Shown here in pieces: positions 52,060 through 61,251 of a DNA stretch of 64,000 nt (the first letter of the stretch is position 1; each line of letters begins with the position of its first letter). The stretch lies in assembly GCA_020436125.1 (NCBI GenBank), contig JAGQYK010000014.1:1-64000 (forward strand), in the 5' to 3' direction. Both the position numbers and the translations under genes were made by a program. The notes under the pieces were generated by a model. The model was not told the DNA's origin and did not search any database. It was given only the letters and a program-made list of their open reading frames with translations. Source of the stretch: Cyclobacteriaceae bacterium (GTDB taxonomy: Bacteria > Bacteroidota > Bacteroidia > Cytophagales > Cyclobacteriaceae).

Positions 52060-53922
52060 ATGATTCGAATACTTTTTCTTAGTTTTCTTAGCCTACACTG
52101 CTACGCTCAAAGCCAACTTCCTATCCCTACAAATTTCCAGCACAGTTACCTCAATAGTGTTCGTGATTTAAGCGGTAAACCTGGAATAAATTATTGGCAA
52201 AATAGTGCTGACTACTCCATCAAAGTTAATTTTTCCCCAGACACAAGAGAAATTGCTGGTTATGTTAAAATTCAATACTATAATAACAGTCCCGATACCC
52301 TCTCCAAAATTGTTTTCAAACTCTTTCCCAATCTATATCAATCCGAATCGATCCGAGCAAAACGTATTCCTAAAGAAGACCTTGGGAATGGTGTTAGCAT
52401 CGCACACATTAATCTTAACGGAGTAATTGTAGAACCTGAAATGATATCCATTCTAGGAACAAATATGACTGTTAAAGGAACACGTATCCTACCGCAGGAT
52501 GAGGTTACCATTGACATAAAATATTCCTATACACTCAATCAAGGATCGTTCATTCGAACAGGTCAGGTAGACCCAGGAGCATTTGTGATCGCGTACTTTT
52601 TCCCGCGCATAACAGTGTATGATGATATTGATGGATGGAATGAATATCCATACATGGGTTTTGAGGAATTTTATAATGACTACGGAGACTTTCATGTTGA
52701 AATTACCGTCCCTGACAACTATCAAGTTTGGTGCACTGGTGACCTCACAAACATAACCGATGTTTATACTGATAAATATGAACAACGAATTCAAAATGCA
52801 AGTAGCCAAGACGGTGTTATTGACATTATTACAAAGGAAGACTTAATTAAAAATGACATTTGTAAAAGAAATGGAAAAAACACATGGAAGTTTGATGCTA
52901 TCAATGTTCAGGACGTAGCTTTCGCAACCAGCAATCATTATATCTGGAAATCAACCAGCATCGTAGTTGACTCAGTTCAAAATAGACGAGTTCGCATTAA
53001 TGCTGTTTACAACCCTGAGCATACACAATATGATTCAGTTGTCGGATACGCACGAAGCACTGTATCTATTATAAGTTACACCTACCCTAAAATCCCTTTT
53101 CCGTATCCTCACATTACCATCTTCGAAGGCCTTGATGCTATGGAGTATCCGATGATGGTCAATAACCTGCCTTTTAAAGATCCACTCCAAATAGTGCAAT
53201 TTACAGCACATGAAGTTTTTCACACACTTTTCCCATTTTATGTTGGTACAAATGAGACTAAGTACTCATTTATGGATGAAGGATTGGCTACAATGACAGA
53301 ATTTACGCTACCTCAATTAATAGCACCAGATGTGCCAATGTATTATGATCTTGATGATGTTAATCTAAGTGCTGGTTCTGATTATGATAATCCAATCATT
53401 ACGCTTACACCACAACTTAATCGTAATTCGAGATATTCTAATAAGGATTTAAAGCCTGCACTTGGATTCTATTACGTTAAGGAGATGCTTGGCGATGATA
53501 AATTCTCAGAAACAATAAAATATTTCATCAATCATTGGAAAGGCAAACACCCCTCTCCATACGATCTTTTTAATTGCATTAATACGCAATCAGGGACCAA
53601 TCTAAACTGGTTTTGGAATGACTGGTTTTTCAACAAAATATCACCCGACCTGGCAATTGGTGGTGTCACTAAGAAAGGGCAAAACTATACTATTGAGATT
53701 CGCAAAATGGGCGCTGGAATGGTTCCTATACACTTAAACATAATTTATGAAGATGAAACGCAACAATCACTCACCCATGATATTTCTTGTTGGTCTCAAG
53801 GAAACGATGTATATATGATGAAGTTGCGGTCAAAAGTGGCAATCAAGCAAATTATATTAGGAGATAATTATGATGCAGATATTGATGCAAGTAATAATAT
53901 TTGGATGTTGATGAATAGATAA
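52060..53922 (+). CDS. Secreted M1 family metallopeptidase
   Basis: 620 residues. Signal peptide (FLSFLSLHCYAQS). N-terminal beta domain, then the gluzincin site HEVFH at about residues 383-387, followed 18 residues later by the zinc-binding Glu in FMDEGLATMTEF, so the zinc ligands are complete. The substrate-clamp GAMEN motif of true aminopeptidases is replaced by GLDAMEYPMM. C-terminal helical part GTNLNWFWNDWFFN. An aminopeptidase-like enzyme outside the inner membrane; M20 gene follows 11 bp later. Confidence 0.9.
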   Translation: MIRILFLSFLSLHCYAQSQLPIPTNFQHSYLNSVRDLSGKPGINYWQNSADYSIKVNFSPDTREIAGYVKIQYYNNSPDTLSKIVFKLFPNLYQSESIRAKRIPKEDLGNGVSIAHINLNGVIVEPEMISILGTNMTVKGTRILPQDEVTIDIKYSYTLNQGSFIRTGQVDPGAFVIAYFFPRITVYDDIDGWNEYPYMGFEEFYNDYGDFHVEITVPDNYQVWCTGDLTNITDVYTDKYEQRIQNASSQDGVIDIITKEDLIKNDICKRNGKNTWKFDAINVQDVAFATSNHYIWKSTSIVVDSVQNRRVRINAVYNPEHTQYDSVVGYARSTVSIISYTYPKIPFPYPHITIFEGLDAMEYPMMVNNLPFKDPLQIVQFTAHEVFHTLFPFYVGTNETKYSFMDEGLATMTEFTLPQLIAPDVPMYYDLDDVNLSAGSDYDNPIITLTPQLNRNSRYSNKDLKPALGFYYVKEMLGDDKFSETIKYFINHWKGKHPSPYDLFNCINTQSGTNLNWFWNDWFFNKISPDLAIGGVTKKGQNYTIEIRKMGAGMVPIHLNIIYEDETQQSLTHDISCWSQGNDVYMMKLRSKVAIKQIILGDNYDADIDASNNIWMLMNR

Positions 53923-53933
53923 GTTTCATTCTT

Positions 53934-55079
53934 ATGCTAATGAACACTTCCCTAATAAATTTAAGAAATGAACTCCATCAGCACCCGGAGTTGTCAGGAG
54001 AAGAGACCCACACCGCACAACGAATAAAAAGTTTTATCACTACCCACCATGCCCCTACCCGATGGATCGACAACGTAGGCGGGCATGGATTGTTGGCCGT
54101 TTATGAATTGGCTCAACTTGGGCCTACCATTGTCATTCGATGTGAACTGGATGCCCTACCTATAGAAGAAGCCAATACGTTTGATCATCGATCTATAGTT
54201 AAAGGTGTGTCTCATAAGTGTGGGCATGATGGTCACATGGCCATTGTCGCAGGACTCATCTTTTGGATCAAAGAACAACAATCAGGAAAGATTGTATTGC
54301 TTTTTCAACCTGCAGAAGAAACGGGAAAGGGAGGAGCTGAAGTAATGAATGATCCAAGGTTCAAAGCCCTTCACCCTGATTACATTTTTGCGCTGCACAA
54401 CATACCTGGCGAACCCCTTCACAGCATTATCACCATACCCAGTGGCTTCTCAGCCGAAGTACACAGTTTCGCTCTTTACCTAAAAGGAAAAGAAGCTCAT
54501 GCTGCTGAACCCGAGCATAGCATCAATCCTGCGCTGGCCATTGCGGAAATGATTAATGCTCTGGCTCAACTCAACGTACACGCACCTACTCAAGATGACT
54601 TTGCAATTCTTACACCCGTACATATCATTATGGGAGAAAAGGCCTATGGTATCTCTCCCGGAAAAGGAGAACTGCACTACACTTTAAGAACATGGAACGA
54701 AGGGGTAATGAACAAGGTAAAGCAACAATTGGATCAAGTAATCAAAACCGTTTGCCACACCCACCACCTGGAATATAAAATGGATTGGCTGGAGTATTTT
54801 CCAGCCAGTATCAATAACGAACAATGCAATCAATTCATCAAGGAGGCAGCTACTTCATTGGGGCTTACAATTATTGATCGCCCCTATCCTTTTAAATTTG
54901 GTGAAGATTTTGGCTGGTTCTCCAAATCTTATAAGACGGCCATGTTTGGATTAGGTGCAGGCGTCAACTCCCCTGCTCTACACCATGCCGACTACGATTT
55001 CCCTGATGAAATCACGGAAACAGGTATCGATATGTTTACAGCATTGATAGCGAGAGTAATGACTAGCGAAAAACCATAG
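53934..55079 (+). CDS. M20 family amidohydrolase
   Basis: 381 residues, cytoplasmic. Seen: RNELHQHPELSGEE, CELDALPIEE, HKCGHDGHMAIV, LLFQPAEETGKGG and FGEDFGWFS, which supply the metal ligands of IAA-amino acid hydrolase or N-acyl-amino acid amidohydrolases (AmhX/HipO group). The start can be the ATG at 53934 or 53940. Confidence 0.92.
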   Translation: MLMNTSLINLRNELHQHPELSGEETHTAQRIKSFITTHHAPTRWIDNVGGHGLLAVYELAQLGPTIVIRCELDALPIEEANTFDHRSIVKGVSHKCGHDGHMAIVAGLIFWIKEQQSGKIVLLFQPAEETGKGGAEVMNDPRFKALHPDYIFALHNIPGEPLHSIITIPSGFSAEVHSFALYLKGKEAHAAEPEHSINPALAIAEMINALAQLNVHAPTQDDFAILTPVHIIMGEKAYGISPGKGELHYTLRTWNEGVMNKVKQQLDQVIKTVCHTHHLEYKMDWLEYFPASINNEQCNQFIKEAATSLGLTIIDRPYPFKFGEDFGWFSKSYKTAMFGLGAGVNSPALHHADYDFPDEITETGIDMFTALIARVMTSEKP

Positions 55080-55139
55080 CTATTTCATCTTGAAATTATA
55101 CACGGTAACTGAATATTAAGGTAATAGTCTTATCTTCGA

Positions 55140-55739
55140 ATGAAGTTAGTCCATGGTTTAAGCACGAACAAAATGAAACGAGGAACATTTATCCTATCGG
55201 GGCTTGCCCTCTTTCCACTTCATCTTTTTTCTAAATTCAAAACCAACGTGCTTATGAGAACAGACAAGGGATTCAAAGTAAAAGCAGGCGAAGCCAGATT
55301 TGGCGTACACTATAAAATGAAGGGGGTCACTCAAAACAACCTCGACATAAAAATTTCAGGAACGGATACAGACCATGATTTAGCAGTCTTTGAACAAACA
55401 GGGTTTACCCCTAATGGAGGACCTCCTTTACATATTCATCCTTTTCAAGATGAATGGTTTTATGTTGTTGAAGGTGAGTACTTGTTTCAAGTAGGTGACG
55501 ACAGATTTGAAATGAAATCGGGTGATACCATTTTTCTTCCAAGAAAGGTGCCGCATGCCTTTTTGCAATTGACTGAAAAAGGCAAGATGATAGTCTCTTA
55601 TCTACCCGCTGGAAAGATGGAAGCCTTTTTTAAAGTAACTGACAAATGGAACTCCCCACCTACAAAGGAAGAAATAGCTAAAGTATTTGAAGACCACGAT
55701 ATGAAAGTGGTAGGTACACCTCTGAATGCTGACAACTAG
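55140..55739 (+). CDS. Cupin domain protein
   Basis: 199 residues. An N-terminal hydrophobic stretch (FILSGLALFPLHLFS) may be a signal or anchor; the start could also be the Met at residue 12. Cupin motif 1: GGPPLHIHPFQDEWFYVVEGEYLFQVG; motif 2: GDTIFLPRKVPHAFLQL. Metal-binding His/Glu set intact. Substrate unknown; quercetinase-like or sugar-related cupins look alike. Confidence 0.85.
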   Translation: MKLVHGLSTNKMKRGTFILSGLALFPLHLFSKFKTNVLMRTDKGFKVKAGEARFGVHYKMKGVTQNNLDIKISGTDTDHDLAVFEQTGFTPNGGPPLHIHPFQDEWFYVVEGEYLFQVGDDRFEMKSGDTIFLPRKVPHAFLQLTEKGKMIVSYLPAGKMEAFFKVTDKWNSPPTKEEIAKVFEDHDMKVVGTPLNADN

Positions 55740-55831
55740 CAGAAGAACTCCTAATCAGCCGGCCCTTTAGGAGGTAAGCCGCACAAATTATTATCTTCCA
55801 TATTATATTCTATTAGACTTTACATTGATCA

Positions 55832-56764
55832 ATGACAACGGCAAACTATTACATCAATACACCCCTATTCAAATCACATCAGCTAAAAAAACAGTATGGC
55901 CTGGACGTAGTTTATAAAATGGATTGTTATCAACCTTCAGGTTCATTTAAAATCAGAGGCATGGATAACTTTTTAAAAGAGTTATACGGGCAAGGATATA
56001 AAAAAGTAATTGCATCATCTGGTGGAAACGCTGGATATTCATTGGCGTATGTTGGTCAACAAATGGGCATATCACTAAGACTCATCGTTCCTGTCACTAC
56101 TTCGGATTATATGATTGCTAAAATAAAATTGTTAGGTGCAGAGGTTGAAGTTTATGGTGCCAATTGGAACGAAGCCAATGACTATGCCCTTCAAATTTCG
56201 AAAGAATATGATCTGCCTTACGTGCCACCGTTTGACCATCCTTTCTTGTGGAAAGGGCATTCCAGCATTATAGACGAATGTGCTTTGGAAATGAAAGAAC
56301 CAGATAGCATCATTGTTGCTGTTGGTGGTGGCGGTTTGTTATGTGGCGTTTTTGAAGGACTGCTAAGAAACAATTGGCTAAAAGTAAAAGTGGTAACAGC
56401 AGAAACAGAAGGAGCAGCATCGTATGCAAAAAGTATGGCAGCTGGGCACCTCATTGAATTAAAAGAAATAAATACCATAGCAACAAGCCTGGGTGCCAAA
56501 AAAGTTGCTGCCAAAGCATTGGAATATGCCTCACAATTCAATATTGAGCCCTATGTAACAGATGATAATAGTGCATTCAATGCCTGCAAAGATTTTTTCA
56601 ATGAATACCACACCCTTGTAGAGCCAGCTTGTGGCGCTGCCCTTTCCTATGTCAGAAACAACCACAGCAAAATCAATCCAAAAGAAAAGATATTAGTGAT
56701 TGTGTGCGGTGGAGTAAGTATGGGTATGGAAAAGTATTTAGCTTATTCCAAACAATACCAATAG
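55832..56764 (+). CDS. PLP-dependent serine/threonine dehydratase-like enzyme
   Basis: 310 residues, fold-type II PLP enzyme. Cofactor Lys in PSGSFKIRG, SSGGNAGYSLAYV, and the phosphate loop VAVGGGGLLCGVF; the C-terminal VCGGVSMGMEKY. Fits L-serine or L-threonine ammonia-lyase (IlvA/SdsL-type), without an ACT domain. Convergent with the T9SS cargo gene. Confidence 0.9.
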   Translation: MTTANYYINTPLFKSHQLKKQYGLDVVYKMDCYQPSGSFKIRGMDNFLKELYGQGYKKVIASSGGNAGYSLAYVGQQMGISLRLIVPVTTSDYMIAKIKLLGAEVEVYGANWNEANDYALQISKEYDLPYVPPFDHPFLWKGHSSIIDECALEMKEPDSIIVAVGGGGLLCGVFEGLLRNNWLKVKVVTAETEGAASYAKSMAAGHLIELKEINTIATSLGAKKVAAKALEYASQFNIEPYVTDDNSAFNACKDFFNEYHTLVEPACGAALSYVRNNHSKINPKEKILVIVCGGVSMGMEKYLAYSKQYQ

Positions 56765-56789
56765 CTTTTAGACAATCCAACACCAAAAA

Positions 56790-59700
56790 CTACTCCTTCA
56801 TCATCTTATATTTTGATACACGACCATTCCCATCAGTTATTAGTAGAAAGTAGACTCCTCTTGGAAACTGAGTGACATTTAAACTAGGATTTATGATTCC
56901 GTCCACATTCTCACTTACAATTACTTTACCACTAAGGTCAACAATCCGAACCCAATGGATATCCTTATCCCCACTAATGTTTATTTTACTTGTAGCCGGA
57001 TTAGGATAAAAGAATCCAGAGTCAATTGATTCATCCTCTAATGCTGTTACTACCGTATTGCCTATAACTTCTGCTGTGCAATCGTTGGCATCTTTTGCGG
57101 TGAAGCTGTAAGCGCCATTACTCAGAGCAAAAGTAGCGTCTGATTGAAATGTGCTGCCATCCATAGCATAGGTATAAGGAGCAGTACCACCTGTGGCTAC
57201 TAGGGAAACGCCAGTAGCTGTATTGGAAGCAGTGACATTGAGAACGGCTGGCTCAACTACGGTTATTGGATTAGTGTACAAGCATCCATTCACATCCTTT
57301 GTCGTAATCGTGTAATCGCCACCTGAGAGGCCTGTAAAACTATTAGCTACATTAAAGTTGATACCATCAATGCTATATTCGTAGGGATCATCTCCACTCG
57401 TAGTCGCTATTTCAATACTACCATTGGCATTACCATTACAGGCTACATTTACAATCGTTACTGAATTGGTAACACTATTTACATCTATCGCAAATGGCAC
57501 AATGGATGTACCACATGAGTTAGTCATCTCTGCTGTATATTGACCTGCATGATCAGCAGTTAAACTGGCAAATGACAATGAGCCATTTGTTTGCCCAGAC
57601 ATAACGTTTCCATCTTTTTTCCAAACATAAGTATCTGTGTTGGGAGAGTTTAAGTCTATGGATAATGAAGAGCCAGGACATTGTACAATGTTAGATATGT
57701 TGGCATGGACGGGCTTAGGGCATACCTCCATTAAACTGGCAGCTTTCTCTACTTCAGTAGATTTTTTTGTTAAATCATGTTTAACAGCTATCGTATTAGT
57801 AGCAGGATTGTATTCAAAATAAGTACCGAACCCATTAGCTCCACCAGTAGAAGTTATTCCATAAAGCATGCCGTTTGAACTTTTGATAAGGCTACCTGTT
57901 GGGATACCTCCCATAGTTAATCCATCAAAATCAAATTTATCTGTATAAGTATCTGTGTTAATGTCGTACTCAAAAACCACACCCAACCCATTTGCACCAC
58001 CCTCACTAGTAAGACCATAAAGTTTATTGGTTGCACCCTCAACCAATGTACTATACGACTTAGCTCCTGTTGCTACAGCAAAATCATGCTTTTTAGTTAA
58101 TACATCCGTGCTAATATTATACTCAAAAAGAGTGCCTTGGTCTGTGGTCCCTCCTCTAGAACTAGTTCCATATAACTTTCCATTTGAGGCCAACAAAGGA
58201 CTACCCTGCGTTGAAAACGCTCCAATGGAAGCCATGTGATTAATCGTGGTGGTTAGGTTAGTGCTTAAATCAAGACCAATTAAGCTACCTGAGTTAGAGG
58301 TTGCTCCCGATTCGCAAAAAAGGTATAGTATTCCTGAAACCTCGATCATCCCACCGCCCCTTTGGCCAATGGAAGAAGAAAGATCTAATCTCTTAGTAAC
58401 CGTTTCTGAATCCATGTCGTACTCGAACACCACTCCACGATCTGTTGCTCCCCCTCTAAAAGATCTACCATATAGTTTTCCATCCGACCCTTCTAATAAT
58501 AGGTAGGGTTGCATTCCAGTAAGCGCACTTCCAAAATCAACTTTCTTTAAAGCTTGTTGAGTAACAAAATCATATTCAAATAGGGTGCCCTGACTATTAT
58601 TACCTCCAGTAGAGGATACTCCAAATAATCTATTGGATGATGTTTCAACGAAATCCCGTGGCCCGAATACGCGATCATCCAAATCAAAACCAAAAAGCTT
58701 GGTATAGGTATTTGTAGCTATTTCAAAAGTATAAAGAACACCAGCATCCGCATTGCCGCCATAAGGCAATTGGCCGTATAGCTTGCCATCTCCAGCTATT
58801 ACAAAAGAAGAGCTATTAAGGCTTGCATGGCCTAATGCGCTTGAAAAATCAAATTTTTTGGTAAGGATTGAAGTCGCTATATCATACTCAAAAACACCTC
58901 CGTATCCACTCGTTCCTCCACCTGTAGTAATACCTAAAAGTTTTCCAGGGCTAACCTCCACGAGCGCTCCCACACCATAATTTAAACCGACATCATCAAT
59001 GTTGGCTTTTACAGTATATGTTGAAGTCCCAGGATTGTATTCATAAATAGTACCCGATAAATTGGTTCCACCATAGGTGGTAGACCCATAAATTTTTCCA
59101 TTAGAAGCCAACAACGGAGTGCCTAAAGGATTAGTATTGGTTAAATCCTGCTTCTTTGTAAGCACACCACTAGAAATATCATATTCAAAGAAAGTTCCTC
59201 CGTTTTGGGCACCTCCGGAATAAGTTGTTCCGTACAGTTTTCCGTTCACTTCCATCAAGCTGCCTTGTGGAGATTGCCCATTAACCCCCCCAGTAAAATC
59301 TATCTTTTTTGTAAATACATTCGTAGCAGGATTGTATTCAAACAGTGTACCCTTATTAGATGCACCACCTCCTGATGCCAAACCATAAAGCAGTCCGTTT
59401 GAAGCCTCGTACAAAGAGCTTATTGGATAAGCGCCAATGGTAAGGCTCATATCAATTTTTTTCGTATAAACATTATTGACATAATCGTACTCAAATAATA
59501 CTCCAACAAGGTTTGCTCCGCCTGAAAGCGTGAGGCCGTATAATTTACCATTGTTTGCTTTAATAAGACCTCCATAGGGACCATAGCCATCCTCTCCACC
59601 AAAACTAAATTTTTCAGTATAAAGTGAATTGGCAGCATCATACTCAAAAATAACACCTGCTGTAGTGCCGGCATATTTGGTGGTTGTTCCATAAAATTTA

Positions 59701-59927
59701 CCAGGAGACACCTCTAGAAGCAAACCAGATGGAGCGGAGCCTATTGATTTAAAATCAAAAATGGTCTGGTGATTAGCTCCATCGGTATCAGTTTTAAATA
59801 AGGTTCCAATACCATTACCTCCTCCAAAAGGAGTAGTGCCGTAAATAGCCGGTTGTGCCTGTAGCCAACCCAAACTGCTGCAGACAACTAAAGCCACAAG
59901 GTATACTCTGATATATATCTTCATCAT
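56790..59927 (-). CDS. T9SS type A cargo with 14 GloVer-type repeats
   Basis: 1045 residues (ATG at 59927 or 59924). Signal peptide ending in GWLQAQ. Then 14 tandem units of about 50 residues, each with a Y-G-x-T/S-x-x-G-G-x-x-x-x-G-x-x-F-E-Y-D/N core (TIGR03803-like), then an Ig-like domain (CPGSSLSIDLNSPN, DHAGQYTAEMTNSCG), two SprB-type repeats (YEYSIDGINFNVANSFTGLSGGDY, YTYAMDGSTFQSD), and a Por/T9SS type A tail (FYPNPATSKINISGD, RGVYFLLITDGNGRVSKYKMMKE). The repeat number of 14 would suit one or two beta-propellers. Surface or secreted protein of unknown ligand. Confidence 0.9.
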   Translation of the reverse strand: MMKIYIRVYLVALVVCSSLGWLQAQPAIYGTTPFGGGNGIGTLFKTDTDGANHQTIFDFKSIGSAPSGLLLEVSPGKFYGTTTKYAGTTAGVIFEYDAANSLYTEKFSFGGEDGYGPYGGLIKANNGKLYGLTLSGGANLVGVLFEYDYVNNVYTKKIDMSLTIGAYPISSLYEASNGLLYGLASGGGASNKGTLFEYNPATNVFTKKIDFTGGVNGQSPQGSLMEVNGKLYGTTYSGGAQNGGTFFEYDISSGVLTKKQDLTNTNPLGTPLLASNGKIYGSTTYGGTNLSGTIYEYNPGTSTYTVKANIDDVGLNYGVGALVEVSPGKLLGITTGGGTSGYGGVFEYDIATSILTKKFDFSSALGHASLNSSSFVIAGDGKLYGQLPYGGNADAGVLYTFEIATNTYTKLFGFDLDDRVFGPRDFVETSSNRLFGVSSTGGNNSQGTLFEYDFVTQQALKKVDFGSALTGMQPYLLLEGSDGKLYGRSFRGGATDRGVVFEYDMDSETVTKRLDLSSSIGQRGGGMIEVSGILYLFCESGATSNSGSLIGLDLSTNLTTTINHMASIGAFSTQGSPLLASNGKLYGTSSRGGTTDQGTLFEYNISTDVLTKKHDFAVATGAKSYSTLVEGATNKLYGLTSEGGANGLGVVFEYDINTDTYTDKFDFDGLTMGGIPTGSLIKSSNGMLYGITSTGGANGFGTYFEYNPATNTIAVKHDLTKKSTEVEKAASLMEVCPKPVHANISNIVQCPGSSLSIDLNSPNTDTYVWKKDGNVMSGQTNGSLSFASLTADHAGQYTAEMTNSCGTSIVPFAIDVNSVTNSVTIVNVACNGNANGSIEIATTSGDDPYEYSIDGINFNVANSFTGLSGGDYTITTKDVNGCLYTNPITVVEPAVLNVTASNTATGVSLVATGGTAPYTYAMDGSTFQSDATFALSNGAYSFTAKDANDCTAEVIGNTVVTALEDESIDSGFFYPNPATSKINISGDKDIHWVRIVDLSGKVIVSENVDGIINPSLNVTQFPRGVYFLLITDGNGRVSKYKMMKE

Positions 59928-59936
59928 GGTATTCGT

Positions 59937-60371
59937 TTATTTAATAAGTGAAAAAGTAAAATCTCCAGTAACACCCTTTGTACGGCCGCTGGATAGTGTA
60001 TTGAAATTAAATGACAGTATCAATGTCGATGCCGTTACTTCATCGATGTGTATTTCTGTATTATCACTCCTGATCAAAGTACTGAGGTCAGTGCCCTTAA
60101 AATCATAGGCACCACTGGAAGGCCATGCATTGCCACCATTTTCAGTTGTATAATTCAATTGATTAATGATAAGCCTAAAACCCGCATACAAATCGGTTAC
60201 ATCCTCATCATCATTGACCACTGTTTTGACTTTCCAGGTGGTCGTTAATTTTTCCAATTGAAGGGTGCGGGCATCCGGCTCCACCTTATCTTTCTTACAA
60301 CTGCTTAACAATGCAGCAATCGAAAAGATAGCTATCCAATAAAACAAACTAGTTGCTTCTACTTTTCTCAT
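59937..60371 (-). CDS. Small lipoprotein, lipocalin-like
   Basis: 144 residues. Lipoprotein signal with Cys at residue 25 (AALLSSCKKDK). The body is beta-rich (LTTTWKVKTVVNDDEDVTDLYAGFRLIINQL, STLILSFNFNTLSSG) like DUF5004/lipocalin-type proteins of Bacteroidota. It starts just upstream of the 14-repeat gene and is likely in the same operon; a partner role is conceivable. Confidence 0.7.
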   Translation of the reverse strand: MRKVEATSLFYWIAIFSIAALLSSCKKDKVEPDARTLQLEKLTTTWKVKTVVNDDEDVTDLYAGFRLIINQLNYTTENGGNAWPSSGAYDFKGTDLSTLIRSDNTEIHIDEVTASTLILSFNFNTLSSGRTKGVTGDFTFSLIK

Positions 60372-60497
60372 ATTCTTCTTTTAAAGTTGAATCACATAAA
60401 AGTAGAGAAGCCGAAATACGGAATCTGGAATACTTGAGAAGGGTAGTCTATAAGTTCATAGGCGTTGGGTATGACCGCATGAACGTTTTATCGGGTA

Positions 60498-61244
60498 TTA
60501 AAAATGAGCAAGCATTTCTGCTAGTCTTTCACGTTTTCTTACAGATACAGGCAAAGAAATATTCTCCTCCAGCAAAATGGTGCCTCCCTCCGATTTAGTA
60601 AATTTTCTTACTTTATTAAGATTAACTAAATGAGCTCGGTGAACCCTAAAAAAACCATTGGGGCTAAGCAAGTCCTCAAACTCCTTCAGATGCTGAGAGA
60701 CCATGATCTTTCTACCTCCTGTTAAATAAAAAATAGAATAACTTCCATCTGCATTACACCAAAGTATCTCATCCAACTGAATTACATGCAGGGTATCTAA
60801 TTCGCGCAACACAATCTTTTTCTTCTCTTTTGAGAGCTGATGGATATTCTCCATCAAAACACTTAACTGATAATTTATTTTTTCTTTACCCGTTGCTTCC
60901 CTTACTTTATCAAGAGCAGCGTATAAATCAACCGAGGTAATTGGTTTTAGTAAGTAATCAATAGCGCTAAACCTAAAAGCTTCTACTGCATAATGATCAT
61001 AGGCGGTTATAAAAATTACCTTAAAGTCTCTTCTGTCAATCTGCTTTAACAAATCAAAGCCAGTACCGTCTTCCATTTCAATGTCTAAGAATATTAAATC
61101 TGGCTCCAGCTCATCAATCTGAACTAATCCACTGGCAACACTTCTGGCCTCCCCCACTACCACCACATCCGCAACGCTACTTAACAGTGTTCTTACACTG
61201 GTGATAAAGGGTTTCTCATCGTCAATCAATAAGGTTCGTATCAT
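60498..61244 (-). CDS. LytTR-type response regulator
   Basis: 248 residues. Receiver: DDEKP near residues 8-12, phospho-acceptor D54 (IFLDIEMEDG), conserved Lys in YLLKPITSVDL. C-terminal LytTR DNA-binding domain: EILWCNADGSYSIFYLTGGRKIMVSQHLKEFE, FFRVHRAHLVNLNKVRKF. 7 bp after the kinase gene; the T9SS cargo operon lies just downstream and could be a target. Confidence 0.95.
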   Translation of the reverse strand: MIRTLLIDDEKPFITSVRTLLSSVADVVVVGEARSVASGLVQIDELEPDLIFLDIEMEDGTGFDLLKQIDRRDFKVIFITAYDHYAVEAFRFSAIDYLLKPITSVDLYAALDKVREATGKEKINYQLSVLMENIHQLSKEKKKIVLRELDTLHVIQLDEILWCNADGSYSIFYLTGGRKIMVSQHLKEFEDLLSPNGFFRVHRAHLVNLNKVRKFTKSEGGTILLEENISLPVSVRKRERLAEMLAHF

Positions 61245-61251
61245 ATTTATA

